64,000 bases of DNA from Colias croceus (lineage: Eukaryota > Arthropoda > Insecta > Lepidoptera > Pieridae), in NCBI RefSeq assembly GCF_905220415.1, contig NC_059552.1:5533001-5597000 (forward strand), given 5' to 3'. Both the position numbers and the translations under genes were made by a program. Shown one piece after another: positions 37,224 to 47,748 of the stretch. Within the stretch, counting starts at the first letter, position 1. The number at the start of each line of letters is the position of its first letter. Under the pieces are notes generated by a model. It was not told the origin of the DNA. It did no database searches and saw nothing but the letters and a program-made list of their open reading frames with translations.

Positions 37224-40200
37224 TCAATCGCTATCTGAAATAGCTTTCTTTCGCCGTTTTGCCTGCTTCGGTTTGACGATTTCTTCCTCCTGAAATATGA
37301 TTTTCAAAATTTTATACATTTACCATTTTATTTCCTTACTTAGCAACATAGTGTATAAAAAATATGTCAGAGGTGAAACTTCTTTGGCAAGATTCAAACA
37401 TACCAAAATCGTCGTCTTACTCCGTCTGACGACAAAAAAATTATCTTCTTACTCCATGATATAGCTATGACGCGATCTTGATATTTTACTCGTAACGCGC
37501 CTAAAGAAGTTCACTTCAAAAATAGTAATAGCGAAATAAGTGAACATTATTTCATTGTTGGAATTATGAAATTTAATATTAACACAAGTCTCTGCAAGTT
37601 ATTTTGTTGAAACAATCTTTTGTAAACAATGATGCCATGGGATACCGGGAATATTGTCCTAATTGGATTATAATTGGTTCAGTTGTTCTAGAGATAAATC
37701 GAAACAAAGTATATAAACAGAAAGAATGATAGGCAAATAATAAAAAAAACAGAGCTTATGTGGAGTACAAGTGTCAGAAGTAAAATTTCTTTGGCAAGAT
37801 TCAAATATGCCAAAATCGTCGTGACGTGACGGCATTGCCATGACGCGAACTGAAATTTTACTCTCAACGCGTCTAAAGGAGCTTCACTTAAAAATAAATA
37901 TTTCAGGACATATTTCACACACGGCAAGATCTGATCCCATAATAAGCTTGTAAAAAGCTAAATAAGTTATATTACCTCACTATCCTCATTTGATGAATGT
38001 AAATTTTGATTTAATGGCATTGAATTTGAAGCTAATTTTCTTGCTCTCCTCAACATTGGTAATTCATCTTGCCAAGCCAAAAAGAACAGGTCACTGTATT
38101 GTCTCTGGAATAACGACACATTACATTATTATTATGCAGTTGATTCTACTATTTTAGAGTTCCATATAAGGCAGTTTTACACCTACTTTTGTTTTTATAT
38201 CACAGGGAAGATTTGTCTAATGGATTTTTTCTTTGCTATTATTACAGATTCAAGCTTGCTACAGTGAGATTTGTATTTCTAAGTTACATAACACAGACAT
38301 GATTTAAAGTTATTAATATTGCTTATTAAAATATATTTACCTTCAAACTATCACTACTATTTGATTGCGAGTGCTGCAATGCTTTCTGCATACATTCCAT
38401 GTTAAAAATTGACATATCATTCTGCTCCACACAACATACTCTTATTTGTTCTAGGTGACCTAATACCTGTAAAGAAATTTTTATTTTATTGAATTTTGTA
38501 TGTACATATTAAATTTTCCAAAAATTATTCATGATTATGAGAATTTCTTAAATACTTACTAATTCAGCGGAAGGCGGCGCGTTTGGTGGAATGTTATGTT
38601 TTCCTGGACGTTTTCTTTTGTTTGGACTTGTACCTGGATATCGTGTACTTAATAAAACGGCCAAAAGATCAGCTACTTTATCTTCATAATCTTGACACCA
38701 ATACATGACAGTAGACACAACAAATGAGTCATCTTCGTCCAAAGATCTGCAGAACATTTGTCTCACAACATCTGCAGTTGGTCTTTCTTGTTTTAACATG
38801 AGCAATACCGATGTTGATGCTTCTGCATGATCCTTGTAGGATAATTTGGGTATAATTGGTAAAACATCTTCAACTGATATTTCATGTGCTGTCAAAAGTT
38901 GCCATAAGCAATATTGTTCGAAGGTCTCCCAGCCCAGACTTGTAGATAACATTGTTGTTATATCGTCAGATTTAAACATCATTAAGTTTCCCTGTAATGT
39001 TAGACACACTAGACGCTGTAGTTGTCCAGCATCTAATGTGGATACTATAATATGCAATAATCTGATATGATTTTGAACTTGATCTTTAAATTCTCTGTAT
39101 ACATCTGGTATCAACCATACAAGAACATTTGCGTCACATTCTTGGCACTTTTCAAAATCATCAGCTAAACTCTCGGCAAGTTTTAATTCTAAATTACTAC
39201 AATAATCTTTATAAATATCTGTTTTAAATTTAACATTTCTCTTTTTTGCGGGATCTCGTTCAGCACGGCGTTCTTTCTCATAACAAATTTTTAAATAAAC
39301 TAATAAACAATAACCTAAACTCGGAACAGAACTTTGTGCATACATCTCTTTGAATGCTTCCATTATTAACTTACGCTTTGAATCAGAACTATCGCCACTA
39401 AGATAGTTAAACATTGAGAATATTGGATTATTAAGAATAGTTTCCAATTCTGATGTAGTAGGGTTTATACTTATTTTTGGGGGTGGAATATCTTGTACGG
39501 CAGCAGCAAATAAATCAGCAAGTGCAACTGCAGTAGGCATTGGTGGAGAGCATGCGCTAAGCAAAGCTGTTCCTGCACTTGCTGTTCTTTCATCAAGGAG
39601 GGTTTCAGCAAATGGCCGTAAAACTAGAGGTAAAGCTGCTGCTAGTTCTGGACGTTCTCTTGCCCGAACCTCTGATAGAGGTAAATCATCATCATCAGTA
39701 TCTTCTCCAATATTTGGACTGGCTTCATCCTCATCATCAGAAAATACTGGTTCATCAGGTCCACCCCTAGGCAGATCTTCAATACCTTCTTCCCTTAATC
39801 CAGAAACTCCTTCACCATTACTACAAAACTCCTTAAAAGTCTCTCTTACAGTTGTGCGTAGTTCTCTATCTAATTTTGGAGAATCAAATAGGGGTTGTAA
39901 ATTGGGAAGAACCCTCTTTTCAATAATTTGTTGAAGAGAATTGAAAATTCCTTGTCTTACTTTGTCTGCAAATGATGGATAAAAATTAGGAATAATGCGA
40001 CAGAGAAAATCAAGAAGGGTTGCAGTAACTGCTGGATGAGATCTCATAGAATGATGCATTACGAGTATAGCAGGTTCAATATTCATGATATTATCTTTTT
40101 CAGGGTCATAAAATAACCAGTCATAAAATAAGGCTAATTTTGCATTTGAAGCTGCAACATTTGAGGTGCAAGTTGTAAGTAGCCATCCAATGACTGCCCA

Positions 40201-41419
40201 TCGCGGAATAATGTCTGAACACAGTAACTCATTTGTAGGATGTATAACCCCTACTATGAAACGAATCATATCACTACGTAAGGATTGAGATTCAGGTGTT
40301 GCTAGGTATTGTCGTTGAAACCATTCTTGATATTTTTTATGATGCCCAAATCGTACTTGAGATGTCAAGAATACTAGTTTTCTTTCCATATCTGGAGTGA
40401 GTCTGGACTGTAAATACCTTCTAGAAGTTCGTGTTTGTAATAACTGTAGTACATTGGTAAAAGTTGGTGATAGTGTTTTAGGATTTAAAAGAATATCTTG
40501 CCACAATTGATTAAATTCAGGAATTCTTGCAACATTTTGGAGTAAACGCACTAAATCTCTTCCCAAGCTTAAGACTTCATTGAAATGCTCCCTTATGAGT
40601 GCTATCACAAAATTGACTTCTTTCTGTCGCAGAGCCATAAGTTGTGGTATATTATGATCTTCGATTAATCTCAAATATGTATATACCACCATACATATTA
40701 GTACTGGGAATTTGTCAAGCCACATTTTGTTGTCAATATAAATATCCAAAAGAGATTCTACTAAGAAAATATTTTTAGGTGTGATGTCACCACCAGATGC
40801 ATAACGCATTAAATTCCAACAAACACTATCCACTCCTGTTACAACATTTCTTATCATTTCTTTTACAAGCCATAATAATTGATTCCGTGTTGTATCTTGG
40901 AATTTTAAATACCTTTCTAAGATCAAATTGGACAAGTTATTAAGAACACAAGTTAGACCATCTCTTGTTATTAGAGTAAGATCTCTATAGCATTTTGTGG
41001 CATTATGTGGCTCAGTGAGAATTGACATAAGCATTCCCAGCGACACATCTTCATGATTTTTGCAAACAGCATTGTTAAGTGCATCATGAGCTTCCTTTTC
41101 ACTACAATCAGCTACAAGAGATTGAAAAAAGATGTAGGCTCTTTCGTATCTCTGAAATAAAAGAATTAATTATTTTATAAATAAAACATTAATGTAATGT
41201 ATTCATCAAAAGTAATGCACATTTGAGATATTAAATTTCGCGCCACAAAACCGCAGCGCCGCCACGGATTCAATAGGAAAATAAAAAATTTTACATGGCT
41301 GACTAAGTAAATCTTTGTTAGTAACTGCAAATTAGAAAAAGTACCTCTTCAATTTCATCCTTGTTTTCTATAGCGGTGCACACAAAAAGTTTAGGTGAAT
41401 TAGCTTTTGTTTGTTCCAT
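37224..41419 (-). CDS. IntS3: Integrator complex subunit 3
   Basis: Subunit of the nuclear Integrator complex (snRNA 3' processing, promoter-proximal termination) and scaffold of the SOSS single-strand-DNA repair complex with SSB1/INIP. Five exons join in frame on the minus strand: 41419-41345, 41151-38560, 38466-38341, 38104-37976, 37289-37224, giving 995 residues (human about 1040). Conserved stretches include LVRLLQNVARIPEF, RLTPDMERKLVF, WFQRQYLATPESQSLR, PRWAVIGWLLTTCTSN, LALFYDWLF and MNIEPAILVMHHSM. A low-complexity acidic stretch (FSDDEDEASPNIGEDTDDDD) separates the N- and C-terminal helical-repeat halves, as in other INTS3 proteins. The C-terminus is a basic, nuclear-localisation-like tail ending ISDSD. 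One exon of 2.6 kb holds 87% of the protein. The start ATG is the first in exon 1 and aligns with family N-termini. Confidence 0.97.
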
Positions 41420-41611
41420 AGCTCAGAATATTTAAATCCTCAATTTAAATAATAATTTAGCAGAGCTCGCCTGCATGGCCATCGTAGGTGAAAAAAATAT
41501 ATATAAGCAATACAATCACCACAGATAATAAATTATACATAGGATCTATATAGTGAGCAGAGCTGCCAACGTTAAGAAAATGATCTGTTTGCGACCGCGA
41601 GTGGACCGCGT

Positions 41612-41782
41612 CATAAGGCCGCGTTTCCACTTGCAAGAAAACTTCCGCGAGAAATGTCCGACAGTCTGTCTGACAGCAACTTGCAAGTCTAGTTGCAGGT
41701 GGAAACGCGGAATTAGACTTGCAAGTTGCTGTCGGACATTTCTCGCGGAAGTTTTCTTGCAGGTGGACAGGCGGCCTAATGC
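41612..41782. mobile_element. Hairpin MITE with TAA target duplication
   Basis: The two arms match almost throughout. The left arm GGCCGCGTTTCCACTTGCAA... through GAGAAATGTCCGACAG returns inversely as CTGTCGGACATTTCTCGCGG... to GGACAGGCGGCC. TAA flanks both ends (just before GGCC on the left and just after GGCC on the right). TAA-type 3-bp duplications are typical of PIF/Harbinger MITEs. It lies about 190 bp upstream of the INTS3 start codon. Confidence 0.65.
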
Positions 41783-41794
41783 AATTATTATAAT

Positions 41795-41838
41795 CAAGAA
41801 ACTTCTAATCTCCAGTGTATTAGATAATAAGCTTCTTG
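41795..41838 (+). mobile_element. Ends-only relic (footprint) of a P-like element
   Basis: The 44-bp segment starts CAAGAAACTTCT and ends with AATCTCCAGTGTATTAGATA through GCTTCTTG. Those are the inverted ends of the P-like element at 43865-45591. It is flanked on both sides by the same 8 bp, ATTATAAT (41787-41794 and 41839-41846). Everything between the ends has been lost. This is expected after incomplete gap repair or extreme internal deletion. Confidence 0.75.
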
Positions 41839-42190
41839 ATTATAATATAATAATCACAGATAAAAATCGTTTGCGAACACTACAATTCCACAAAAATAAA
41901 TAAAACAAAAAACAAACATCTTGAAACAAGTCGACCCGTTTTTTTAAATACATAATCAAAATATTTATTTATGTAATAATTAATATAATTTCTATTAACT
42001 ATACAACAGTAACTAAAAAAAACTAACAAGTCAATTGAAGGCTAAAATTAGGTTACATATTTAAAATATATTGAATAATTTGTATTTCAATAAAATAGAC
42101 AATAGACAATAGACATCCATGAGACATCCTGATCCGTAATATTGTCTGTTTATGTACTAGGTTTATTGCTGGAGGTTACCGCAATGAAAT

Positions 42191-43663
42191 TAGAGCGTTT
42201 TCACATTGTCCGGTCCGATATCGGATATCGGGCGCCGATAGCCGATATCCGATATCGGAGGCTAAGTAAAATGTATGATTTAGGTACCTGTCTTTCACAT
42301 TGTCCGGTCCGATATCGGATATCGGAGCCAACACCGATATTCCCGTGAACTATCGGACGATAATGTTCAGTGTTACCAACTCAATTTTCGAAAAGGTAGT
42401 ATACCAACAGCAAAAAAAGCACTAGTTTGTGTATTTTCAGTCATTTCTAGGCGCTAAATGTAAAAAAAAAATCCTTTCATTTACTTTAAACCTTTTTATT
42501 AAGATTAAGAAAACATTCATTTAAGTATTTAAAGGCATTAAAAATACTATTTTTACGGGAGCTATTTTAATACCGTCCTATAATATACGGCAATTGGCTG
42601 AACTGAAGTAAACAAAAATATCTATATCTTTTTTTACGTCTCAAATATAATAAATACAACAAATAAAGTTTTTTATTATAGTTTGCCATGATGACCAGTG
42701 TTGCTAGACCTTATGATTTTTCGGGTGATCTACTGATTTTTCAAATAGGTACTAGCTTGGAAAGAAAGGGGTAGTTATAATATTTGTTAAATACTACCCA
42801 GAATATTTTAAGAAAGGAAAAGTAAATTTGCATATTATGTTAACGAGGTATCAAAATATACTGCACTTTCCAACATGTACAATAAATCAACAAAAATAGT
42901 ATGACATATTTTAGAAGAAACTGACGAAATAGTTAATGGAGAAACAATTTTATGACATTCAAGAATTTATTACATTGCGGAATCTGTGACAACGAAGAAT
43001 TAGTTTAGTTTAATTTATTTCGTTTAATATTTGCACACTCAGATAATAGGTAGAATGATGTACATTCTACCTATTATTTATAGGTATAATATATATATTA
43101 TTATTAGCACTATAAAATTGTAATAACAGCACCTACATTTGTAAATGTAATTTGAATTTATATTTGCCAGTTTCGTCACTTTAATACTGAGTTGAATTTT
43201 ATTTTATTTTATTTGTTTATGAACATAACAGTCGTACATGATTTAATATAAAAAAGTTCTAAAATTCACTACGACCACACAACATGTTCTATTATTAAAA
43301 AAAGAAAAACAGCATATAAAAAAAACAAGCCTCACAATGAAATTGAATATTGAAACTAGATTCTGACTCTGCAGAGGGTACAAATCCAAACTCCGCAGTC
43401 AGCAGATTAAACCGGTTTGAAAAACATAGTTTATTTATTACTATTTATTTTATTTAAAATAAAGTTTATTTTTTGTAACATAAATGCATCCACTGTTTTT
43501 TTTTTTAATTCTCCATATATCTACTTTTCCAGTTTCTGGCAACACTCATGATATCGGGACGATATTATCGGATAATGTGAAAGGGCAAATTGTGTCCGAT
43601 ATCGGATATCGGCTATCGGCTTCCGATATCCGATATCGGACCGGACAATGTGAAAACGCTCTA
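42191..43663. mobile_element. GATATC-rich inverted-repeat DNA transposon, non-autonomous
   Basis: The left end TTAGAGCGTTTTCACATTGT, followed by CCGGTCCGATATCGGATATC, is repeated inversely at the right end (43595-43664). The match continues inward for about 70 bp, including GCCGATAGCCGATATCCGAT. A second internal copy of TTTCACATTGTCCGGTCCGA lies at 42295-42314. TA abuts both ends as a possible 2-bp duplication. The interior is AT-rich with no transposase frame. The family is not named. Confidence 0.7.
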
Positions 43664-44307
43664 AGGAATTAGTCATTGGGTTACCGCTGTCGCCATTTTG
43701 TTATATGTTATAACAACTATTACTTGCTCTGTGAAAACAACTTCCAACGAGTATCAATAATCAACATAAAAATTTTGCGCTAATCACACATTGTTTAATA
43801 CCAAGTGAAAAAGTAAGTTTACGTTTTTCAATTTGTGTAGGAGTTATGGTTTTTTAGGTAATTTCAAGAAGCTTATATCTAATACACTGGAGATTTCGGT
43901 ATGAACATTGACGTGTAACAAGAAAATATTGCCCAGTTCATGTTTTTTATCACTTTCACACCTAACTTGGTATTGCCACTGTTAATACGAAGTTTTCCCA
44001 AGGCTACTATGTATGCTGTAATATTCTGTGCAAAAGGTTAGTTTTTGTACATGAGTTTGTTGATAAATTGCCAACAACGTCATTCAGAAGCATTGTTGGA
44101 TGAGACAATTATTATTTATGCTAAATAAACTAAGTATCTGAACCAATTATTAAAAAGCGATACTCCCTGATTATGGGTAGTCACCATAATGAAATTGTAG
44201 CAACTCTCACTTTGTCAATATGGCATGTGTGTCAAAAAAATTGCGTCGCTTCGAATATTTAAGTTTATATTGTTGCTTATTTAATGAATATTTTCCGAAT
44301 ATAAAGA

Positions 44308-45046
44308 ATGCATTGTATTGTGCAAAATTGCAGAAGTGTTTGGACACCAAATTCTGGCATAGAATTTCACAGGCAAGTGTATATTTACGTTATTTACAAT
44401 ATTCCTCAATACTCCTGCATTTACCTGTTTAGAATCATTTCAATGGCAAAAATTGTCTAATTTAGCATCATTTTAGTAAGCAGTCATGTTAAATTTGTTA
44501 TTTCCCTAATACTTTATCATTTTTCAACAAGTTTTCAATAAACAGATTTAACAAGTAAGGTAACCATGATGACGAGTTTTTATGGATAGCGAAGAGAATA
44601 TATTGTAATAACAATATTATGATGAAAATTTAGAACACCATTTTAAAGATTGTTACTAGTAATGAAACAACACATGACATCGGTATTGCACTCACATCTA
44701 TACTAATATTATAAAGCTGAAGAGTTTGTTTGTTTGTATGTTTGTTTGTTTGTTTGTTTGAACGAGCTAATCTCGGGAGCTACTGGTCCGATTTAAAAAA
44801 TTCTTTCGGTGTTAGATAGCCCATTTATAGAGGAAGGTTATAGGCTATATATCATCACGCTACGGCCAACAGGAGTGGAGCTACGGGGGTGAAACCTCGC
44901 GGAGCAGCTAGTGTAGTTATAAGATTGTTCGTTTTTACATTGAAATTTATACTTTTTTAACTTACCTCATATTTTTTTGTTTTACGTATTTCAGATTTCC
45001 AAAAAGTAAAATAAAAAGAAATATATGTGCCCATCAAGGTTACTGA
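44308..45046 (+). pseudogene. THAP zinc-finger exons of the P-like element
   Basis: Exon 1 (44308-44372) encodes MHCIVQNCRSVWTPNSGIEF then H, the start of a THAP (C2CH) domain with the C-x4-C pair and the FHRFP junction. A GC donor (AG|GCAAGT) precedes an intron carrying a Helitron-like insertion. Exon 2 (44995-45046) gives RFPKSKIKRNICAHQGY and then stops. The stop and the lack of the remaining Cys/His ligands mark it as broken. THAP domains bind the ends of P-type elements. Confidence 0.55.
44697..44911 (+). mobile_element. Helitron-like element with GTTT microsatellite
   Basis: It starts TCTATACTAATATTATAAAG, then a (GTTT)n run at about 44725-44760, and ends GAAACCTCGCGGAGCAGCTAG. This is a different 3' end from the other copies, hence another subfamily. 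It sits in the intron between the two THAP exons. Confidence 0.65.
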
Positions 45047-45321
45047 GGATTACGACCCAGAAAAAAATACCTTTTGAAAAATAAACTTTGTAAAGTTAGC
45101 TGAAATTTGTGCAAGGCTGCTATAAACAGTTTTTCTTTGATGATTCTGGCTTGAAATTGACCCGTCGAAGCAACGCGTTTAAAAAGAAGATCTGAGTAGC
45201 TAACAATTTGGTAAACAGCATCTGATGCAAAACACAACTTTCCTCTATTTACAAAGGATGTTAATGCTATATATCGGTTCATATCCAAGCTTTGTAGCCA
45301 AAAGTTATTTATAACTATCAT
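45040..45321 (-). pseudogene. Transposase C-terminus-like fragment
   Basis: The minus-strand frame is open for 93 codons. It includes ALTSFVNRGKLCFASDAVYQ and IVSYSDLLFKRVA, resembling the 'NRGGL-x-x-PSD...' C-terminal region of P-type/THAP9 transposases. It runs opposite to the THAP exons and overlaps exon 2, which an intact single transposase gene could not do. The family assignment is tentative. Confidence 0.4.
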
Positions 45322-45607
45322 TCTATACCAATTAAAATTGTATGTACCTACCTATAAAGTATGACCATAATATTATAATATAAATACTGTTAAAAATATA
45401 TGTCGTTATTATTTATAGACCATGATTTTTAGTTTTTTCTATTTTGAAAAATCCTGAATTTACAAACCAGCGTGGTCACTCGACAGAAAGAGACAAATAA
45501 CATGACTGACGTCATTGAATGTCATAGTTTCTTGTTTCAAGTTAATGGTCATAGTGCAATCTCCAGTGTATTAGAGGATATAAGCTTCTTGGGTAATTTA
45601 AAAAATG

Positions 45608-47591
45608 ATGACCCTGAATTTGGCAGACAGCAGACAAAATGTAATTTCAGATTGGGATATCTCTAAGCGAAATTAAGTTTTACGTGTTTACCTAATTGGA
45701 AATTGTTTGTCGTTGATTTACCTACAGGTGATAATTAAGAAAATTTTATTTTATTTTCTTTATTTTTTTTTAAATAAAAAATAAAATTTTGGGAAGCTCT
45801 CACCGTGTTCCCAGTTGTTTGATAAATCTGAAACTTTCAAATTTAGTTTATTATTGCATTCTGAAAAGGTGATATCAATTAGTTTTTTCACATTGGCTCG
45901 GAATATTCTGGGACGTATATCTACCAGTAAAATTAATTATCAATGGAAAAAATAATAGACATAATTTCGTCTTTAAAAAGTCTAAAGGTGATATTTTTTT
46001 AATTTAAAATTTGTCAGTCGGATCATAAGATATCCTAATTTTTAAATTTTGATGCCAGATATCTAAGTGAAAATTAATCAAAATAAAAATCAAAAACATG
46101 TCATGTCTTCATTTTTAATAAATCTACAAATGATATATCTCAGATTTTATAATTTCTTATTTATTTATTGAATATGCTTATCTTTTGATTTTTTATCCGA
46201 AATGGAGAATATCAGGCATGCATTATTCTTTTTTTTATTAAATAAAGAAAAACATAATATTATCAAGGCAATTCAACTGTTAATATTCAGCCCATAATAA
46301 GAGTAAATTATGGAATAAAATATTTTCAGTCTTTATATCGTAGCCCAGTCAAATTAGACCTTTGCAATGACAATAATTCCTACAGAGCCAAATTATTGGT
46401 GGAAAGCTGGTGAGTTTATAGGTACACCCTCTAAACTCTCGTAACTGTTGGGAAAGAAAACATGGAGATCATTTTTGTACAGAATAATTATTAGATCTAG
46501 TGCTTATTTGAGGTATTTTTTTTATAAAATTTACCGTCCTGTCCGTTTTTCTTTGACTCCGAATAACTTTTGTTGCACACATGGGATCTTAAAACTTGTA
46601 CTTTTAAAACTTTATTTGTTATGGTACACCCTACCACAATTTAGCTCTGTAGGAATTATTGTTATTGCAAAGGTCTAATTCGACCGGGCTATGATATAAA
46701 GACTGAAAATATTTTATTCCATAATTTATTCTTATTATGGGCTGAATATTAACAGTTGAATTGCCTTGATAATATGTTTTTCTTTATTTAATAAAAAAAA
46801 AGAATAATGCATGCCTGATATTCTCCATTTCGGATAAAAAATCAAAAGATGAGCATATTCAATAAATAAATGAGAAATTATAAAATCTGAGATATATCAT
46901 TTGTAGATTTATTAAAAACTAGCGGTCCGCCCCGGCTTCGCCCGTGGTACATATTAACGTTTTCTCTACATAAGAACCATCCTCGTACTTCAAGGAATAT
47001 AATAAAAAAAGAATTATCGAAATCGGTTCAGCCGTTCTCGAGTTATGGAATTACAACGAAAAGTGGCATTGATTTTTATATATTAGATGAAGACATGACA
47101 TGTTTTTGATTTTTATTTTGATTAATTTTCACTTAGATATCTGGCATCAAAATTTAAAAATTAGGATATCTTATGATCCGACTGACAAATTTTAAATTAA
47201 AAAAATATCACCTTTAGACTTTTTAAAGACGAAATTATGTCTATTATTTTTTCCATTGATAATTAATTTTACTGGTAGATATACGTCCCAGAATATTCCG
47301 AGCCAAAATGAAAAAACTAACTGATATCACCTTTTCAGAATGCAATAATAAACTAAATTTGAAAGTTTCAGATTTATCAAACAACTGGGAACACGGTGAG
47401 AGCTTCCCAAAATTTTATTTTTTATTTAAAAAAAAATAAAGAAAATAAAATAAAATTTTCTTAATTATCACCTGTAGGTAAATCAACGACAAACAATTGC
47501 CAATTAGGTAAACACGTAAAACTTAATTTCGCTTAGAGATATCCCAATCTGAAATTACATTTTGTCTCCTGTCTGCCAAATTCAGGGTCAT
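45608..47591. mobile_element. Giant inverted-repeat (foldback) element
   Basis: The left arm (45608-46393) returns inversely at 46639-47591 with high identity over about 780 bp per arm, around a 245-bp centre. The ends are ATGACCCTGAA / TTCAGGGTCAT. AAAAAATG flanks both sides (45600-45607 and 47592-47599), an 8-bp duplication (9 bp if the boundary shifts by one), suggesting a hAT- or Mutator-like origin. There is no transposase. The right arm is longer only because of a Helitron at 46919-47087. It ends 157 bp before the hnRNP M start codon. Transcription would give a long hairpin RNA. Confidence 0.8.
46919..47087 (-). mobile_element. Helitron inserted in one arm of the inverted repeat
   Basis: On the minus strand it starts TCTAATATATAAAAATCAAT and ends GGGGCGGACCGCTAG. 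The other arm reads straight through the site (reverse: GATTTATTAAAAA then TGAAGACATG), so the empty site is preserved. Insertion was between A and T with no duplication. Near-identical to 58569-58737. Confidence 0.9.
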
Positions 47592-47748
47592 AAAAAATGC
47601 TATAAAAATACCTGGAACAAATATATTTTTTTTGGTTCTTCTATAACTATTGTCTAGGTTTAGAACCGGCGTCGTTAATCAAGTACAACTGGAAATTGTA
47701 ATGTGTTTTTGAAGTTGTTTTAATACTTAATTAATTTTAGAGATACAG

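Larger units (their letters stand above)
43865..45591. mobile_element. P-like (THAP) DNA transposon, degenerate
   Basis: The left end reads CAAGAAGCTTATAT then CTAATACACTGGAGATT. The right end is its inverse with a 3-bp indel (31 versus 34 bp). A perfect 8-bp duplication GGTAATTT flanks it (43857-43864 and 45592-45599). The 8-bp duplication, ~31-bp ends and internal THAP-domain exon together point to the P-element superfamily. The coding content is broken: THAP exons run on the plus strand, a transposase C-terminus-like frame on the minus strand, and a Helitron-like copy sits at 44697-44911. Confidence 0.75.

Noticed and set aside
41546..41903. Overlapping ORFs of 83 and 116 codons near the INTS3 start
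   Set aside because: They are translations of the hairpin MITE and the P-like footprint.
42170..43690. GGTTACCGC on both sides of the GATATC-rich element as a target duplication
   Set aside because: It does not abut either end (gaps of about 8 and 15 bp), so it is more likely chance or older flanking similarity; TA is the better candidate.
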